NCBI RefSeq assembly: GCF_000377565.1
Contig: NZ_KB898353.1
Coordinates: forward strand, 372,001 to 436,000
DNA length: 64,000 nucleotides
Reading direction: 5' to 3'
Origin: Rhizobium sp. 2MFCol3.1
GTDB lineage: Bacteria > Pseudomonadota > Alphaproteobacteria > Rhizobiales > Rhizobiaceae
Shown: positions 9,239 through 17,475 of the stretch, piece by piece
Position numbering within the stretch: the stretch's first letter is position 1
How the letters are laid out: every line of letters begins with the position of its first letter
Notes under the pieces: generated by a model
The model's database searches: none
The model's input: the letters and a program-made list of their open reading frames with translations, nothing else
Told to the model about the DNA's origin: nothing
Made by a program: the position numbers and the translations under genes

Positions 9239-9263
9239 GGAACGAAAAGCGATCTCAATTGTT
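9239..9263 (+). promoter_or_regulatory. Candidate EcfG-type promoter of the glycine-zipper lipoprotein
   Basis: GGAAC at 9239-9243, a 16-base spacer and TGTT at 9260-9263 give one mismatch to the consensus. It lies 36 bp upstream of the lipoprotein start codon and is divergent from the stronger site serving the phospholipase D gene. Confidence 0.42.
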
Positions 9264-9299
9264 TACTTCCCGGTAGAGGATGAGCCGAGGAGTAAAATC

Positions 9300-9557
9300 A
9301 TGATCAGAGCTATTCTGTTGGTAACCGCGGTGGCGGGCAGTCTTGCGTCGTGCACCGCGACGGAACAAGGCACGGCGATCGGTGCGGGGACCGGCGCTGT
9401 CATCGGTGGCGTGGCCACCAATAGCTGGGGCGGCGCGGCCGTCGGTGCTGTTGCCGGTGGTGCTGTTGGTGCCTTGATCGGCCAATCGCAGGAACGCCGC
9501 GGCTATTGCATCTATCGCGACCGCTATGGCCGCACCTACGAGGCGCGTTGCCGCTAA
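9300..9557 (+). CDS. Glycine-zipper outer-membrane-type lipoprotein
   Basis: 85 residues. The N-terminus is a lipoprotein signal (hydrophobic stretch, then the lipobox SLASC, predicted lipidated Cys18). Residues 25-65 are Gly/Ala-rich with GxxxG repeats (GTAIGAGTGAVIGG, AVGAVAGGAVGALIG), the glycine-zipper pattern of SlyB/OmpA-like small lipoproteins that insert or oligomerise in membranes. The C-terminal 20 residues are charged and aromatic (CIYRDRYGRTYEARCR) with two Cys that could pair. A GAGGAG-like ribosome binding site precedes ATG 9300. It is probably a stress-induced envelope protein; the exact role is unknown. Confidence 0.8.
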   Translation: MIRAILLVTAVAGSLASCTATEQGTAIGAGTGAVIGGVATNSWGGAAVGAVAGGAVGALIGQSQERRGYCIYRDRYGRTYEARCR

Positions 9558-9582
9558 CCGGTTGAACCGGACGGATTGAATT

Positions 9583-9622
9583 TTCGACGTGCGTGATGCC
9601 TGTCGGCATCGCGTGCGTCGAA
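9583..9622 (+). terminator. Long stem-loop after the lipoprotein gene
   Basis: The arms 9583-9600 and 9605-9622 pair over 18 bp, with three G-U pairs, around a TGTC loop, starting 25 bp after the stop codon. The tail TCTTGT is only weakly U-rich. It is probably a transcription terminator or 3'-protective hairpin. Confidence 0.6.
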
Positions 9623-9718
9623 TCTTGTGCAATCGTCGCAAACATGATGCCAGCGCCATGATGCAGACCCATTCTTTTGCTGATGAGAAATCATCGGCAA
9701 CGCGTCTTGGGCGAGCGC

Positions 9719-10246
9719 ATGAACTGGATAAATCGTTATATCGATGAACCGCTGCTGCAGGGCGCCGCAACGGTGATGAAACTCTGGCACGGCCATACTG
9801 GCCAGCGACCTGATCTTCTCGAACCGGTCTGGAACCTGCTCTCCATCGCGTTTCTGCTGATCGCGGCTATGCAGTGCCTGGCGGGCGAAGCGCTGTGGCT
9901 GAGCGAAGCGGCGCTCGTCATGCTCGCGCTGCCATCCGTGCTAAAGCTCTACAAGGCGAGCGCGGCGTCAGTCGACTACGACTTGAAAGACTACAAGACG
10001 CTGCGCGCGACGGCTCTTCAGAAGCGCGAAAACGAATGGGCTCTCAGGCTTGCTGTCCTCGTCGGTGCGCTGGTCTTGCCCCTCGCCAAGCCGGTCGACG
10101 ATGTCACGAGCGCCTACTTCATGCTCGGCGCGTGCCTCTGGTTCTCGCTGACCGCGCCTGCACGGTTCTATCTGAACGCGGCCGAACCGCCGGCGCCAGA
10201 TGAGGGCGACCGTCTCGTCCGCCCCGCGCTCGGTTCGGCGGCATAA
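9719..10246 (+). CDS. Small membrane protein of unknown function
   Basis: 175 residues from ATG 9719 (MNWINRYID); an in-frame ATG at 9677 would add 14 residues. There are about four hydrophobic segments (roughly residues 36-54, 58-72, 105-125 and 132-148), separated by a charged loop containing YDLKDYKTLRAT. I do not recognise a family motif. The gene stands between the stress lipoprotein and the convergent AKR-RidA gene and has no visible operon partner. Function not assigned. Confidence 0.6.
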   Translation: MNWINRYIDEPLLQGAATVMKLWHGHTGQRPDLLEPVWNLLSIAFLLIAAMQCLAGEALWLSEAALVMLALPSVLKLYKASAASVDYDLKDYKTLRATALQKRENEWALRLAVLVGALVLPLAKPVDDVTSAYFMLGACLWFSLTAPARFYLNAAEPPAPDEGDRLVRPALGSAA

Positions 10247-10307
10247 GTTCCCAAAGCGAACAGCCCATCGCTGACATCTGCGACGGGCCTCTATGCTTTC
10301 TAGCCGA

Positions 10308-11768
10308 TCAATCGCAGATCGCTTCCGCCTCGATCTCGACCTCGTAATCGCCGATCAGATTGCCGGCTTCGATCAGCGTGTTGGCGGGGAGAACCTCAGC
10401 GAAGGCGCGTCCGTGCGCGCGCGAGACGGGCTCCCACTGATTGGCATCGCAGAGATAGATGCGCGTCCTGACCACGTCTTCCATCTTGCCGCCGAGCGCC
10501 GATATCGAAGCCGCGATCTTGTCGAGGATGTAGGTCGCCTGCGCGCCGGCATCGCCTGATGCGACGCAGCGGTTCGTACCATGCGTCGCCGTCGTGCCGG
10601 AAACGAGAATGCGATCACCCACCCGGACGGCGCGGCTATAGCCGGCGATCGGCTCCCATATGCTGCCGGACGAGACCCGCGAGCGGCCGGGACGACCGGG
10701 GACTGGCTGAGCCGTATAGATGGACGGAATGGCATCCAGATGGTGGCTGAGGTCGCCTGAAGCGGTGAGGAATGGTGGCTTGCGATATTCGTCGCCGCAG
10801 TCGCCGGGAATGGGTTGCGTGTTGGCGAAGGCGGCGTTCAGTGCGGCGTGATCCTCTTCGTCGAGGGCAAAGGAGAAGACGTTCAGATTGTCGCCGCGAT
10901 GCTCGTTTTCGCCGATGCGCGCGCCGACGATGGTGGCAGCGACCGCGTCGTGTTCCAGAACCCAGCGGCTCGCGACGTTTGAGATCGAGACGCCATGCTT
11001 GACCGCGATGGTTTGGGCGGCGCTGAGAATGCCCTGAAAGGCTTCCCAGCCGCCGGCGGTGTCGATGAAGCGCTTGTATTTCAAGCGGCTCCAATCGGCG
11101 ATCGATGTCGGTTCCGGCTGGCCCAGCCATTTCTCGGAGAGGAAGCCGCCGCAGAGCGTCCCATAGGCGAGAAGCTTGACGCCGCTTTCGGCGCAGAGCT
11201 TCGAGAGCGCCCCCGCAGCGCGGCGGTCGACCAGCGAGAACGAGACCTGATTGCTGGCAATCTCGATGCCGTCGGCGAGCGCCAGCGCCAGATGTCCGGC
11301 GTCGAAATTGGTGAGGCCGAGCGCGCCGATGAGACCTTCCTCGCGCAGGCGCTGCATCTCGTGCAGGGCGTCGAGCCATGCCGGATGCTCGAAACTCCAC
11401 CAGTGGAACTGCAGGAGATCGACCTTGTCGACATCAAGCCGCGTCAGCCGCTCCTCGACGCCGCGACGCACGACGTCAGCCGTCATCGGTCCCGGCTCCG
11501 GGCACCATTTGGTGAAGGCGACGGGCCGCTGGCCATTCTGATAGCGCGACAGCAGTCGCCCCGTGATCAGCTCCGCCGAACCATAGTGATCGGCCATGTC
11601 GAACGTGTCGAAACCATCACGCGCATAGGCCTGAAGCACATCGGCGCCCTTGTCGGGATCGATAATCGTGCCGTTCTTCTCGATGTCGGCCACCTGCCAG
11701 AGACCGCAGACGATGCGGCTGATGGAGAGATCCTTGGTGAGCGCTATGCGTGGGGGCGTGGTGGACAT
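10308..11768 (-). CDS. Aldo/keto reductase-RidA fusion protein
   Basis: 486 residues with two domains. Residues 1-325 are an aldo/keto reductase with the tetrad Asp57, Tyr62, Lys87 and His122 (FDMADHYG, AFTKWCP, LLQFHWW) and IVGAR near the NADP-binding end. Residues about 370-486 are a RidA/YjgF/UK114 domain (SRAVRVGDRILVSGTTA; VRTRIYL with the conserved Arg; EAEAICD end), a family that hydrolyses reactive enamines and imines. It is the last gene of the livGFHM-type operon, 4 bp after the livM-like stop, with its ribosome binding site inside the livM end. The fusion suggests that oxidation or reduction of the imported compound gives an unstable enamine/imine that is deaminated in place. The substrate is unknown. 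Confidence 0.85.
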   Translation of the reverse strand: MSTTPPRIALTKDLSISRIVCGLWQVADIEKNGTIIDPDKGADVLQAYARDGFDTFDMADHYGSAELITGRLLSRYQNGQRPVAFTKWCPEPGPMTADVVRRGVEERLTRLDVDKVDLLQFHWWSFEHPAWLDALHEMQRLREEGLIGALGLTNFDAGHLALALADGIEIASNQVSFSLVDRRAAGALSKLCAESGVKLLAYGTLCGGFLSEKWLGQPEPTSIADWSRLKYKRFIDTAGGWEAFQGILSAAQTIAVKHGVSISNVASRWVLEHDAVAATIVGARIGENEHRGDNLNVFSFALDEEDHAALNAAFANTQPIPGDCGDEYRKPPFLTASGDLSHHLDAIPSIYTAQPVPGRPGRSRVSSGSIWEPIAGYSRAVRVGDRILVSGTTATHGTNRCVASGDAGAQATYILDKIAASISALGGKMEDVVRTRIYLCDANQWEPVSRAHGRAFAEVLPANTLIEAGNLIGDYEVEIEAEAICD

Positions 11769-11772
11769 GGTT

Positions 11773-12744
11773 TTATTCCCTGGATGTCTGTTTGCGCTTG
11801 CCGGTCAGCGAGGCCAGCGCGTTGGAAGCGCCGAGAATGCCGCGGGGGCGCAGGAGCAGGATGAGGCAGAGCCCGACGCCGATCATGACGATCTGCAGCG
11901 ATGCCGCGCGCGCCTGCTGTTCGGGCGGCACGAAGGCGGAGACGGCGGCGGCCGACAGAGCCCACAGACCCCAGACCAGCACCGCGCCGAGAATGGCGCC
12001 GCGATTGTTGCCGGAGCCGCCGACGATCAGCATCGCCCAAACCTGGAAGGTCAGGATCGGCAGATAGTTGTCGGGCGCGATGAAGCCGATGAAATGTCCT
12101 TGCGCGGCACCGGCAAGCCCCATGATGGCGCCGCCAATGGTGAAGGCCTGCAGGCGAAAGCGGATCGGCCGCTTGCCGAGCGCCTGTGCGGCGCTTTCAT
12201 CCTCGCGAATGGCGCGCAGCACGCGGCCCCAGGGGCTCTTGGCGAGATGCTGGAGCGCCAGATAAAGCGCCAGCACGACGGCCGCCATCAGCGCGAGATT
12301 GGAAAGGGAAAATGCCAGCGGATCGGCGGCAAGGTTCCCGAACGGGCGCGGAATGAAGCCGATGCCGAAGGCGCCGCCGGTCAGCGGCTGCAGGTTGAGC
12401 ACGCAGAGCTGCACCGTGACCGCCACGCCGAAGGTAGCGATGGCGAGGTAATCGGAGCGCAGCCTGATGGTGAGCGCGCCGACCAGCCAGGCGGCAAAAC
12501 CCGCGAACAGCGCGCCGCCAAGCCAGCCGATGGCGATCGGCATGTCGAACCCGCCGAAGCGACCGGGCGCATCCGGCGTCGTCAAAAGCGCCGACACATA
12601 GGCGCCGATCGCGACGAAGGCGGCGATGCCGACATTGAAGAGGCCGGTCTGGCCCCACTGCACATTGAGCCCGAGGCACATGATGGCATAGGTCAGCGCC
12701 ATCGTGAGGAAGAAGGCGGCGTAGGCGATCAGATCAAGGCTCAT
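11773..12744 (-). CDS. HAAT-type ABC transporter permease (LivM-like)
   Basis: 323 residues from ATG 12744 (MSLDLIAYAAFF), which overlaps the upstream livH-like stop as ATGA; longer in-frame starts to 12822 run inside livH and are rejected. It has eight to ten hydrophobic segments and the family loop AIREDESAAQALGKRPIRFR, contacting the ATPase. It forms the inner-membrane channel with the LivH-like partner. The substrate class is amino acids, amides, urea or related hydrophobic/organic solutes; the actual ligand depends on the binding protein at 17.5-18.7 kb. Confidence 0.87.
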   Translation of the reverse strand: MSLDLIAYAAFFLTMALTYAIMCLGLNVQWGQTGLFNVGIAAFVAIGAYVSALLTTPDAPGRFGGFDMPIAIGWLGGALFAGFAAWLVGALTIRLRSDYLAIATFGVAVTVQLCVLNLQPLTGGAFGIGFIPRPFGNLAADPLAFSLSNLALMAAVVLALYLALQHLAKSPWGRVLRAIREDESAAQALGKRPIRFRLQAFTIGGAIMGLAGAAQGHFIGFIAPDNYLPILTFQVWAMLIVGGSGNNRGAILGAVLVWGLWALSAAAVSAFVPPEQQARAASLQIVMIGVGLCLILLLRPRGILGASNALASLTGKRKQTSRE

Positions 12745-13652
12745 GCCGCTCTCCCGAACAGGCCGCGCGGGCGGAGAAGCAGAACCGCCACCAGGATGAC
12801 GAAGGAAACAGCCGCGCGCCACTCGGCGCCGACGATCTGCACGGCCGCCGCCTCCGACAGGCCGACGATCAGGCCCGCGATCATCGCGCCGGAGACGCTG
12901 CCGATCCCGCCGAGGATCGCGGCGGCAAACAACGGCAGCAGCAGGTCATGGCCGAGATAGGGGCGGATCTGTACCAGGAGCCCGGTCATGATGCCGGCGA
13001 TGCAGGCAAGGGCGGCGCCGACGAACCAGACGACGCGAATGACGCGGCGCACGTCCACGCCGGCAATGCCCGCCAGAGCCGGATTTTCGCTGACGGCACG
13101 CATTGAGCGGCCGATATCGGTGCGGGTCATCAGCAGGTGGATGGCGACGACCGCGACCAATGACAGGCCGAGCGACAGGAGCTGATCGGGCGTGGCGCGC
13201 AGGCCGCCGCCGATCTTCACGGCGATCTGCAGCGCCTTGGTGTAATAGGCGGGCTTGGAGGTGAAGATGAATTCGAGCAGGCTGCGAAGCGCAAGCGAGG
13301 CGCCGAAGCTCGCCATGACGAGGATGATGATCGCGCCGCCGCGCGCCCGCAGGCGCCCGAACAGCACCGCATCCACGGCGAGCGCAAGCAAGCCGGTGAG
13401 CAGGATCGCGATGGCGGCTGCGAGCGGCAGCGACCAGCCGAAGGAGAATGGGCCGATCGGTTTGGTCAGCGACGTGGACAAGAACCCGAGGCCGCCGCTG
13501 ACGGCGAGCGCCAGATAGGCGCCCCAGGAAAGCATCTCGCCATGCGCAAAATTGGCGAAGCGCAGGATCGAATAGGTGAGCGTCACGCCGATGGCGCCAA
13601 GGCCAATCATCGCGCCGGCAACCAGCCCGTCCATGAGAAATTGCGGGTTCAT
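12741..13652 (-). CDS. HAAT-type ABC transporter permease (LivH-like)
   Basis: 303 residues, with a typical LivH start (FLMDGLVAGAMIGLGAIGVTL), FANFAHGEMLSWGAY in the second segment, and the coupling-loop region MRAVSENPALAGIAGVDVRRV. It has about eight hydrophobic segments. It overlaps the livF-like stop by 4 bp and the livM-like start by 4 bp, so the permeases are translationally coupled. Confidence 0.88.
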   Translation of the reverse strand: MNPQFLMDGLVAGAMIGLGAIGVTLTYSILRFANFAHGEMLSWGAYLALAVSGGLGFLSTSLTKPIGPFSFGWSLPLAAAIAILLTGLLALAVDAVLFGRLRARGGAIIILVMASFGASLALRSLLEFIFTSKPAYYTKALQIAVKIGGGLRATPDQLLSLGLSLVAVVAIHLLMTRTDIGRSMRAVSENPALAGIAGVDVRRVIRVVWFVGAALACIAGIMTGLLVQIRPYLGHDLLLPLFAAAILGGIGSVSGAMIAGLIVGLSEAAAVQIVGAEWRAAVSFVILVAVLLLRPRGLFGRAA

Positions 13653-14389
13653 CGTGCCTCCGACGCCTGCTTGGTGGTGCCGAGATAGAGCTTGGCGATC
13701 AGCGGGTCCCCGAGCAGAGAAGAGGCCTCGCCCTCGTGCCTGATCCGGCCTTCGACAAGAATGACGGCGCGGCTGGCGATCGCGAGCGCCGCCTTGACGT
13801 TCTGCTCGACGAGAATGACGGTGACGCCGCCGGCATTGATTTCCTTCAGCATCGAAAACACCTCGCCGACGATCTTCGGCGACAGACCGGCGGAGGGTTC
13901 GTCGAGGATAAGGACGGAGGGATCGACGATCAGCGCGCGGGCGACCGCCAACATCTGCCGCTGCCCGCCCGACAGTGCGCCCGCGAGGCGCGAGGGCTTG
14001 CTGGCGAGATCTGGGAAACGACGGTAGAGCGCCGCGATCCGTTCGGCTCGCTGCGCCTTCGGCAGGACGGCTGCGGCAAGCTGCAGGTTTTCGTGAATAG
14101 TCAGCGTCGCGAAGATGTTTTCCGTCTGCGGCACGAAGGCGAGGCCTTCGCCGATCTTGCGGTGGGACGCGACGCGGGTGATCTCCCGCTCGCCGAGCAT
14201 GACGCTTCCCGAGTGGATAGGCACGACGCCTGCGATCGCCTTGACGAAGGTCGATTTCCCGGCCCCATTCGGCCCGAGCAGAACCAGCAGCTCTCCGGGC
14301 TCCACCGAGAGATCGACGCCGCGCACGATCGGCAGGTCAGGTTCGTAGCCGGCGACCAGCGCGCGGGTTTCAAGCGCAGGCGCGGTCAT
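13649..14389 (-). CDS. HAAT-type ABC transporter ATP-binding protein (LivF-like)
   Basis: 246 residues: Walker A GPNGAGKST, signature LSGGQRQ, Walker B ILDEPSAGLSP and the LivF-type VEQNVKAAL switch region. It energises import together with the LivG-like protein. Four-base overlaps on both sides keep it in the same operon. Confidence 0.9.
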   Translation of the reverse strand: MTAPALETRALVAGYEPDLPIVRGVDLSVEPGELLVLLGPNGAGKSTFVKAIAGVVPIHSGSVMLGEREITRVASHRKIGEGLAFVPQTENIFATLTIHENLQLAAAVLPKAQRAERIAALYRRFPDLASKPSRLAGALSGGQRQMLAVARALIVDPSVLILDEPSAGLSPKIVGEVFSMLKEINAGGVTVILVEQNVKAALAIASRAVILVEGRIRHEGEASSLLGDPLIAKLYLGTTKQASEAR

Positions 14390-15195
14390 GCCGCCGCTCC
14401 GAGATAGGCTTCGATGACATCGGGATTGGAGGCGACGTCGGCAGGCGTGCCCTCGGCCAGCGGCTTGCCGAGCGCCATGGCGACGACGCGCGAGCAGAGC
14501 CGCGACACCATATCCATATTGTGCTCGATCAGCAGAATCGACTTGCCCTGCGCATTGAGATCCAGCACGCGCTCCATGATCGTTTCCAGGAGCGCTGGGT
14601 TGACGCCGGCAGCCGGTTCGTCGAGCAGGATCGCCTGCGGATCAGCCATCAGGATGCGCGCGAGTTCGAGCAGCTTGCGCTGTCCGCCGGACAGCACCTT
14701 GGCCGGCTGTCCCTCTAGGCCCGACAAGGTGACGAACTCCAGCAGCGCGCGCGCCTTCTCGATGGCCAGCCGTTCCTGCTGCCTGACACGGCCGAAGCGA
14801 AGGAAGTTGGCAAACAGCCGTTCGCCGTCCTGTGCCTGCGCGCCGACGAGCACGTTTTCGAGCGCGGTCATTTCGAGAAACGGCTTCGGGATCTGGAAGG
14901 TGCGGCCGACGCCACGGCCAATTCTCTGCTCCGGGCTTTCTTGCGACACCTCGCGGCCGCCGATCCAGATCTCGCCCGATGTCGGCTTGAGGCTGCCGGC
15001 GATCAGATTGAACAGCGTCGTCTTGCCGGCGCCGTTCGGGCCGATGAGGCCGACCATCTCGCCTTCGCCAAGTCGTAGCGACATGCCGCCGACGGCCACA
15101 TTGCCCTGAAACGACTTCACCAGATCACGCGCGTCGATGACGGCTCTGGCGGGTTTTGCCGCTTTCGGTGGGGCGTCTGGCACTGGCAAAGGCAT
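14386..15195 (-). CDS. HAAT-type ABC transporter ATP-binding protein (LivG-like)
   Basis: 269 residues: Walker A GPNGAGKTT, the LivG-typical RTFQIPKPFLEMTALENVLVG insert, signature LSGGQRKLLELAR, Walker B ILLDEPAAGVNP and the IEHNMDMV switch. The N-terminal 18 residues are a Pro/Ala-rich extension. It is the first gene of the minus-strand operon livG-livF-livH-livM-AKR/RidA, divergent from the GntR gene with 100 bp between start codons. The binding-protein gene is not in this operon but at the end of the divergent one. Confidence 0.9.
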   Translation of the reverse strand: MPLPVPDAPPKAAKPARAVIDARDLVKSFQGNVAVGGMSLRLGEGEMVGLIGPNGAGKTTLFNLIAGSLKPTSGEIWIGGREVSQESPEQRIGRGVGRTFQIPKPFLEMTALENVLVGAQAQDGERLFANFLRFGRVRQQERLAIEKARALLEFVTLSGLEGQPAKVLSGGQRKLLELARILMADPQAILLDEPAAGVNPALLETIMERVLDLNAQGKSILLIEHNMDMVSRLCSRVVAMALGKPLAEGTPADVASNPDVIEAYLGAAA

Positions 15196-15228
15196 GGAGA
15201 AAAGAAGTCTCTTGATTTGATTGATGAT

Positions 15229-15240
15229 GTTTGATCAAAC
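15229..15240. promoter_or_regulatory. Perfect palindrome, candidate GntR operator
   Basis: GTTTGATCAAAC is a perfect 12-bp palindrome in the 100-bp divergent region between the livG-like and gntR genes. FCD-type GntR regulators bind palindromes of about this size, so it probably serves autoregulation and control of both operons. It would lie inside the coding region if GntR started at TTG 15221, which argues for the start at 15296. Confidence 0.5.
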
Positions 15241-15295
15241 TTCACCCCATGGTGAAAAGCAACCGAAAAAAGCAGCGTTCCACGGAGCAGGCTCG

Positions 15296-16069
15296 ATGGT
15301 AGTTCAGGCGGGGGTAGTCCCCTCTGCAGGAGCCCATGCGAGCAAGCCGGCCGATCGCGACGACGCGCTGTCGCCGGTCGGGCGCGAAACGTTGCAGGAC
15401 CGCGTCTACGCGCAGCTGCGCAATTCGCTGATCAACGGCATGTTCGACGCCGGCGACGTGCTGCGCATCGTCGATCTCGCCGAGCGGCTGCAGACCAGCA
15501 CCATGCCGGTGCGCGAGGCGCTTGGCCGTCTCGTGTCCGAACAGGCGCTGGAATCGCTGCCCAATCGCTCCGTGCGCGTACCGCTGATCACCCGCGAACG
15601 TCTCGACGATCTGGCCCGTGCCCGCATCCTGATTGAGGGCCAGATGGTGGCTCTGGCGCTGCCCAGTCTGACGGATGACGATTTCGCGGTGCTGAAGCAG
15701 ATCAATATCGATTGCGATCTCGCCTTCGAGCAGCATGGCAAGGATATCGGCCATGTCACCTCGGCGCTGAACCAGCAGTTCCATTTCCACATCTATCATG
15801 CGGCGCGCTCGCAGGTGCTGATCCCGATTGTCGAGAGCCTGTGGCTCCAATCGGGCGCGATCATCCGCAAGGCCGCGCATATTCACGACGAACAGGGCGG
15901 ACTTGCCGCCACCAATCATCATTGGGCGCTGATCGATGCGCTGGAAAAGCGCGATGTCGAGGCCGCGATGCAATCGCTCTCCAATGACATCAGCCGCTCC
16001 TTCGATCTGATCCGCGGGCGGCTGGACGCCGAACCTGAAGGCAATACCTCGGGAGGCCACCATGGCTGA
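15296..16069 (+). CDS. GntR-family regulator with FCD ligand domain
   Basis: 257 residues from ATG 15296, chosen because GGAG lies about 8 bases upstream and the palindrome at 15229 then stays outside the gene; TTG 15221 would give 282 residues. The N-terminal winged helix (about residues 35-100) has LQDRVYAQLRNSLINGMFDAG, TSTMPVREALGRLVSEQALE and the wing LPNRSVRVP. The C-terminal helical FCD domain has RILIEGQMVALA, NQQFHFHIYHAA and HHWALIDALEKRDVEAA, with the usual metal/ligand-binding His and Asp residues. It is the probable local repressor of the importer and reductase genes on both sides. The next gene overlaps its end by 8 bp. Confidence 0.85.
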   Translation: MVVQAGVVPSAGAHASKPADRDDALSPVGRETLQDRVYAQLRNSLINGMFDAGDVLRIVDLAERLQTSTMPVREALGRLVSEQALESLPNRSVRVPLITRERLDDLARARILIEGQMVALALPSLTDDDFAVLKQINIDCDLAFEQHGKDIGHVTSALNQQFHFHIYHAARSQVLIPIVESLWLQSGAIIRKAAHIHDEQGGLAATNHHWALIDALEKRDVEAAMQSLSNDISRSFDLIRGRLDAEPEGNTSGGHHG

Positions 16070-16412
16070 GCCCATCGACGACGGCTTCGACCTGTTCGAT
16101 CTGAGGGTCGACGTGATCATTCCAGAGGGCGGCGCGGTCTACTGCGGCGCCAGGCCGGGCGATCATTTCGAACTCAAGGGCGAGATGCTGCACTTGCCGG
16201 AGGGGCAGGGGATCTCGATCTACTCGCTCTCCTCCGTGCTGCCGCTGCTCGCGGCCAAGCAGCGCCCGACCGATCGCAACGACTGGATGACGACGGACGC
16301 CGACATCGCTTGCCCGGACCCGAATTGCTCAACACGGCTGAGGATCACCCGCACGGGTATCCGCCGTTTCAGCCATGCCGCCACCACGGCGGTTCCCTTG
16401 AATGACGAATAG
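16062..16412 (+). CDS. Small Cys-containing protein, TIGR04076-like
   Basis: 116 residues. The N-terminal part (LRVDVIIPEGGAVYCGARPGDHFELKGEMLHLPEG) and the segment SLSSVLPLLAAKQR followed by ACPDPNC recall the small TIGR04076 family of unknown function; this is recognition by eye, not a search. Three cysteines (27 and the CPDPNC pair) could bind metal. It overlaps the gntR stop by 8 bp and the next aldo/keto reductase start by 11 bp, so it belongs to the operon, but its role is not known. Confidence 0.6.
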   Translation: MAEPIDDGFDLFDLRVDVIIPEGGAVYCGARPGDHFELKGEMLHLPEGQGISIYSLSSVLPLLAAKQRPTDRNDWMTTDADIACPDPNCSTRLRITRTGIRRFSHAATTAVPLNDE

Positions 16413-17475
16413 GCCGAAAGATATGCAGCGCATCACCATCGCCCCCGGTTACGAAATCTCCCGCGTCATTCGCGGCGGCTGGCAGCTGGCCGGTGGGCAC
16501 GGCGCGATCGATGGCGACAGCGCCGTCGAAGACATGATCGCATTCGCGGATGCGGGTATCACCACCTTCGACTGCGCCGATATCTATACCGGTGTCGAAG
16601 AGCTGATCGGCCGTTTCCGCGTCGCCTACAAGAATCTGCGCGGCGCCGAGGCGCTGTCGCGCATCCGCGTCCACACCAAGTTCGTGCCCGATCTCACGGT
16701 CCTGCCAAACATCAGCAAGGCTTACGTCGAAGGCGTCATCGATACCTCGCGCAAGCGGCTCAACCTCGATTGCCTCGATCTCGTGCAATTCCACTGGTGG
16801 GCCTATGATATCGAGGGCTGGCTGGAGACGGCGGGCTGGCTGAAGGAGCTGCATGAGGCCGGCAAGATCGGCAAGATCAGCGGTACCAATTTCGACACCG
16901 ATCATATCGAGAAGATCATCGGCTCCGGCGTGCCCTTCACCTCGTTGCAGCTGCAATATTCACTTCTCGACCGGCGCCCGGAAAAGCGCATGGTGGCGCT
17001 TGCTCAGGAGAAGAATTTCGCGCTGTTCTGCTACGGCACTGTTGCCGGCGGTTTCCTCGGCGATCGCTGGCTCGGGCAAACGGAGCCGGAGCATCCGCTC
17101 GAAAATCGCTCGCTGACGAAATACAAGCTGATCATCGACGATTTCGGCGGCTGGGATCTGTTCCAGGCGCTGCTGTCGACGCTGCGCGTGATCGCAGAAC
17201 GGCACGACACCGATATTGCCACCATCGCAAGCGCTGCCATGCTGACCAAGCCAGGCGTCGCGGCCGTCATCGTCGGCGCCCGCAACAGGGAGCATCTGAA
17301 GTCCAATCTCGCCATCGCCGATATCGCGCTCAGCGAAACGGATAGAGCCGAGATCGATGCGATCCTTGCGCAATCAAAGCCGCTCGACGGCGACGTTTAT
17401 ACGCTGGAGCGGGACAGGGAAGGCCGCCACGGCAGCATCATGAAGTACAATCTCAACAAAGGGGAACAAAAATGA
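16402..17475 (+). CDS. Aldo/keto reductase
   Basis: 357 residues (ATG 16402; an in-frame ATG at 16423 is an alternative). The catalytic tetrad is Asp57, Tyr62, Lys93 and His131 (FDCADIYTG, HTKFVP, LVQFHWW), with VIVGARNREHL near the C-terminus for NADP(H). It is clearly paralogous to the reductase half of the AKR-RidA protein at 10.3-11.8 kb (shared FHWW and VAGGFLG/LCGGFLS blocks), so the locus holds two related reductases on divergent transcripts. The next gene, the binding protein, overlaps its stop by 4 bp. The substrate is probably the imported compound or its product. Confidence 0.85.
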   Translation: MTNRPKDMQRITIAPGYEISRVIRGGWQLAGGHGAIDGDSAVEDMIAFADAGITTFDCADIYTGVEELIGRFRVAYKNLRGAEALSRIRVHTKFVPDLTVLPNISKAYVEGVIDTSRKRLNLDCLDLVQFHWWAYDIEGWLETAGWLKELHEAGKIGKISGTNFDTDHIEKIIGSGVPFTSLQLQYSLLDRRPEKRMVALAQEKNFALFCYGTVAGGFLGDRWLGQTEPEHPLENRSLTKYKLIIDDFGGWDLFQALLSTLRVIAERHDTDIATIASAAMLTKPGVAAVIVGARNREHLKSNLAIADIALSETDRAEIDAILAQSKPLDGDVYTLERDREGRHGSIMKYNLNKGEQK

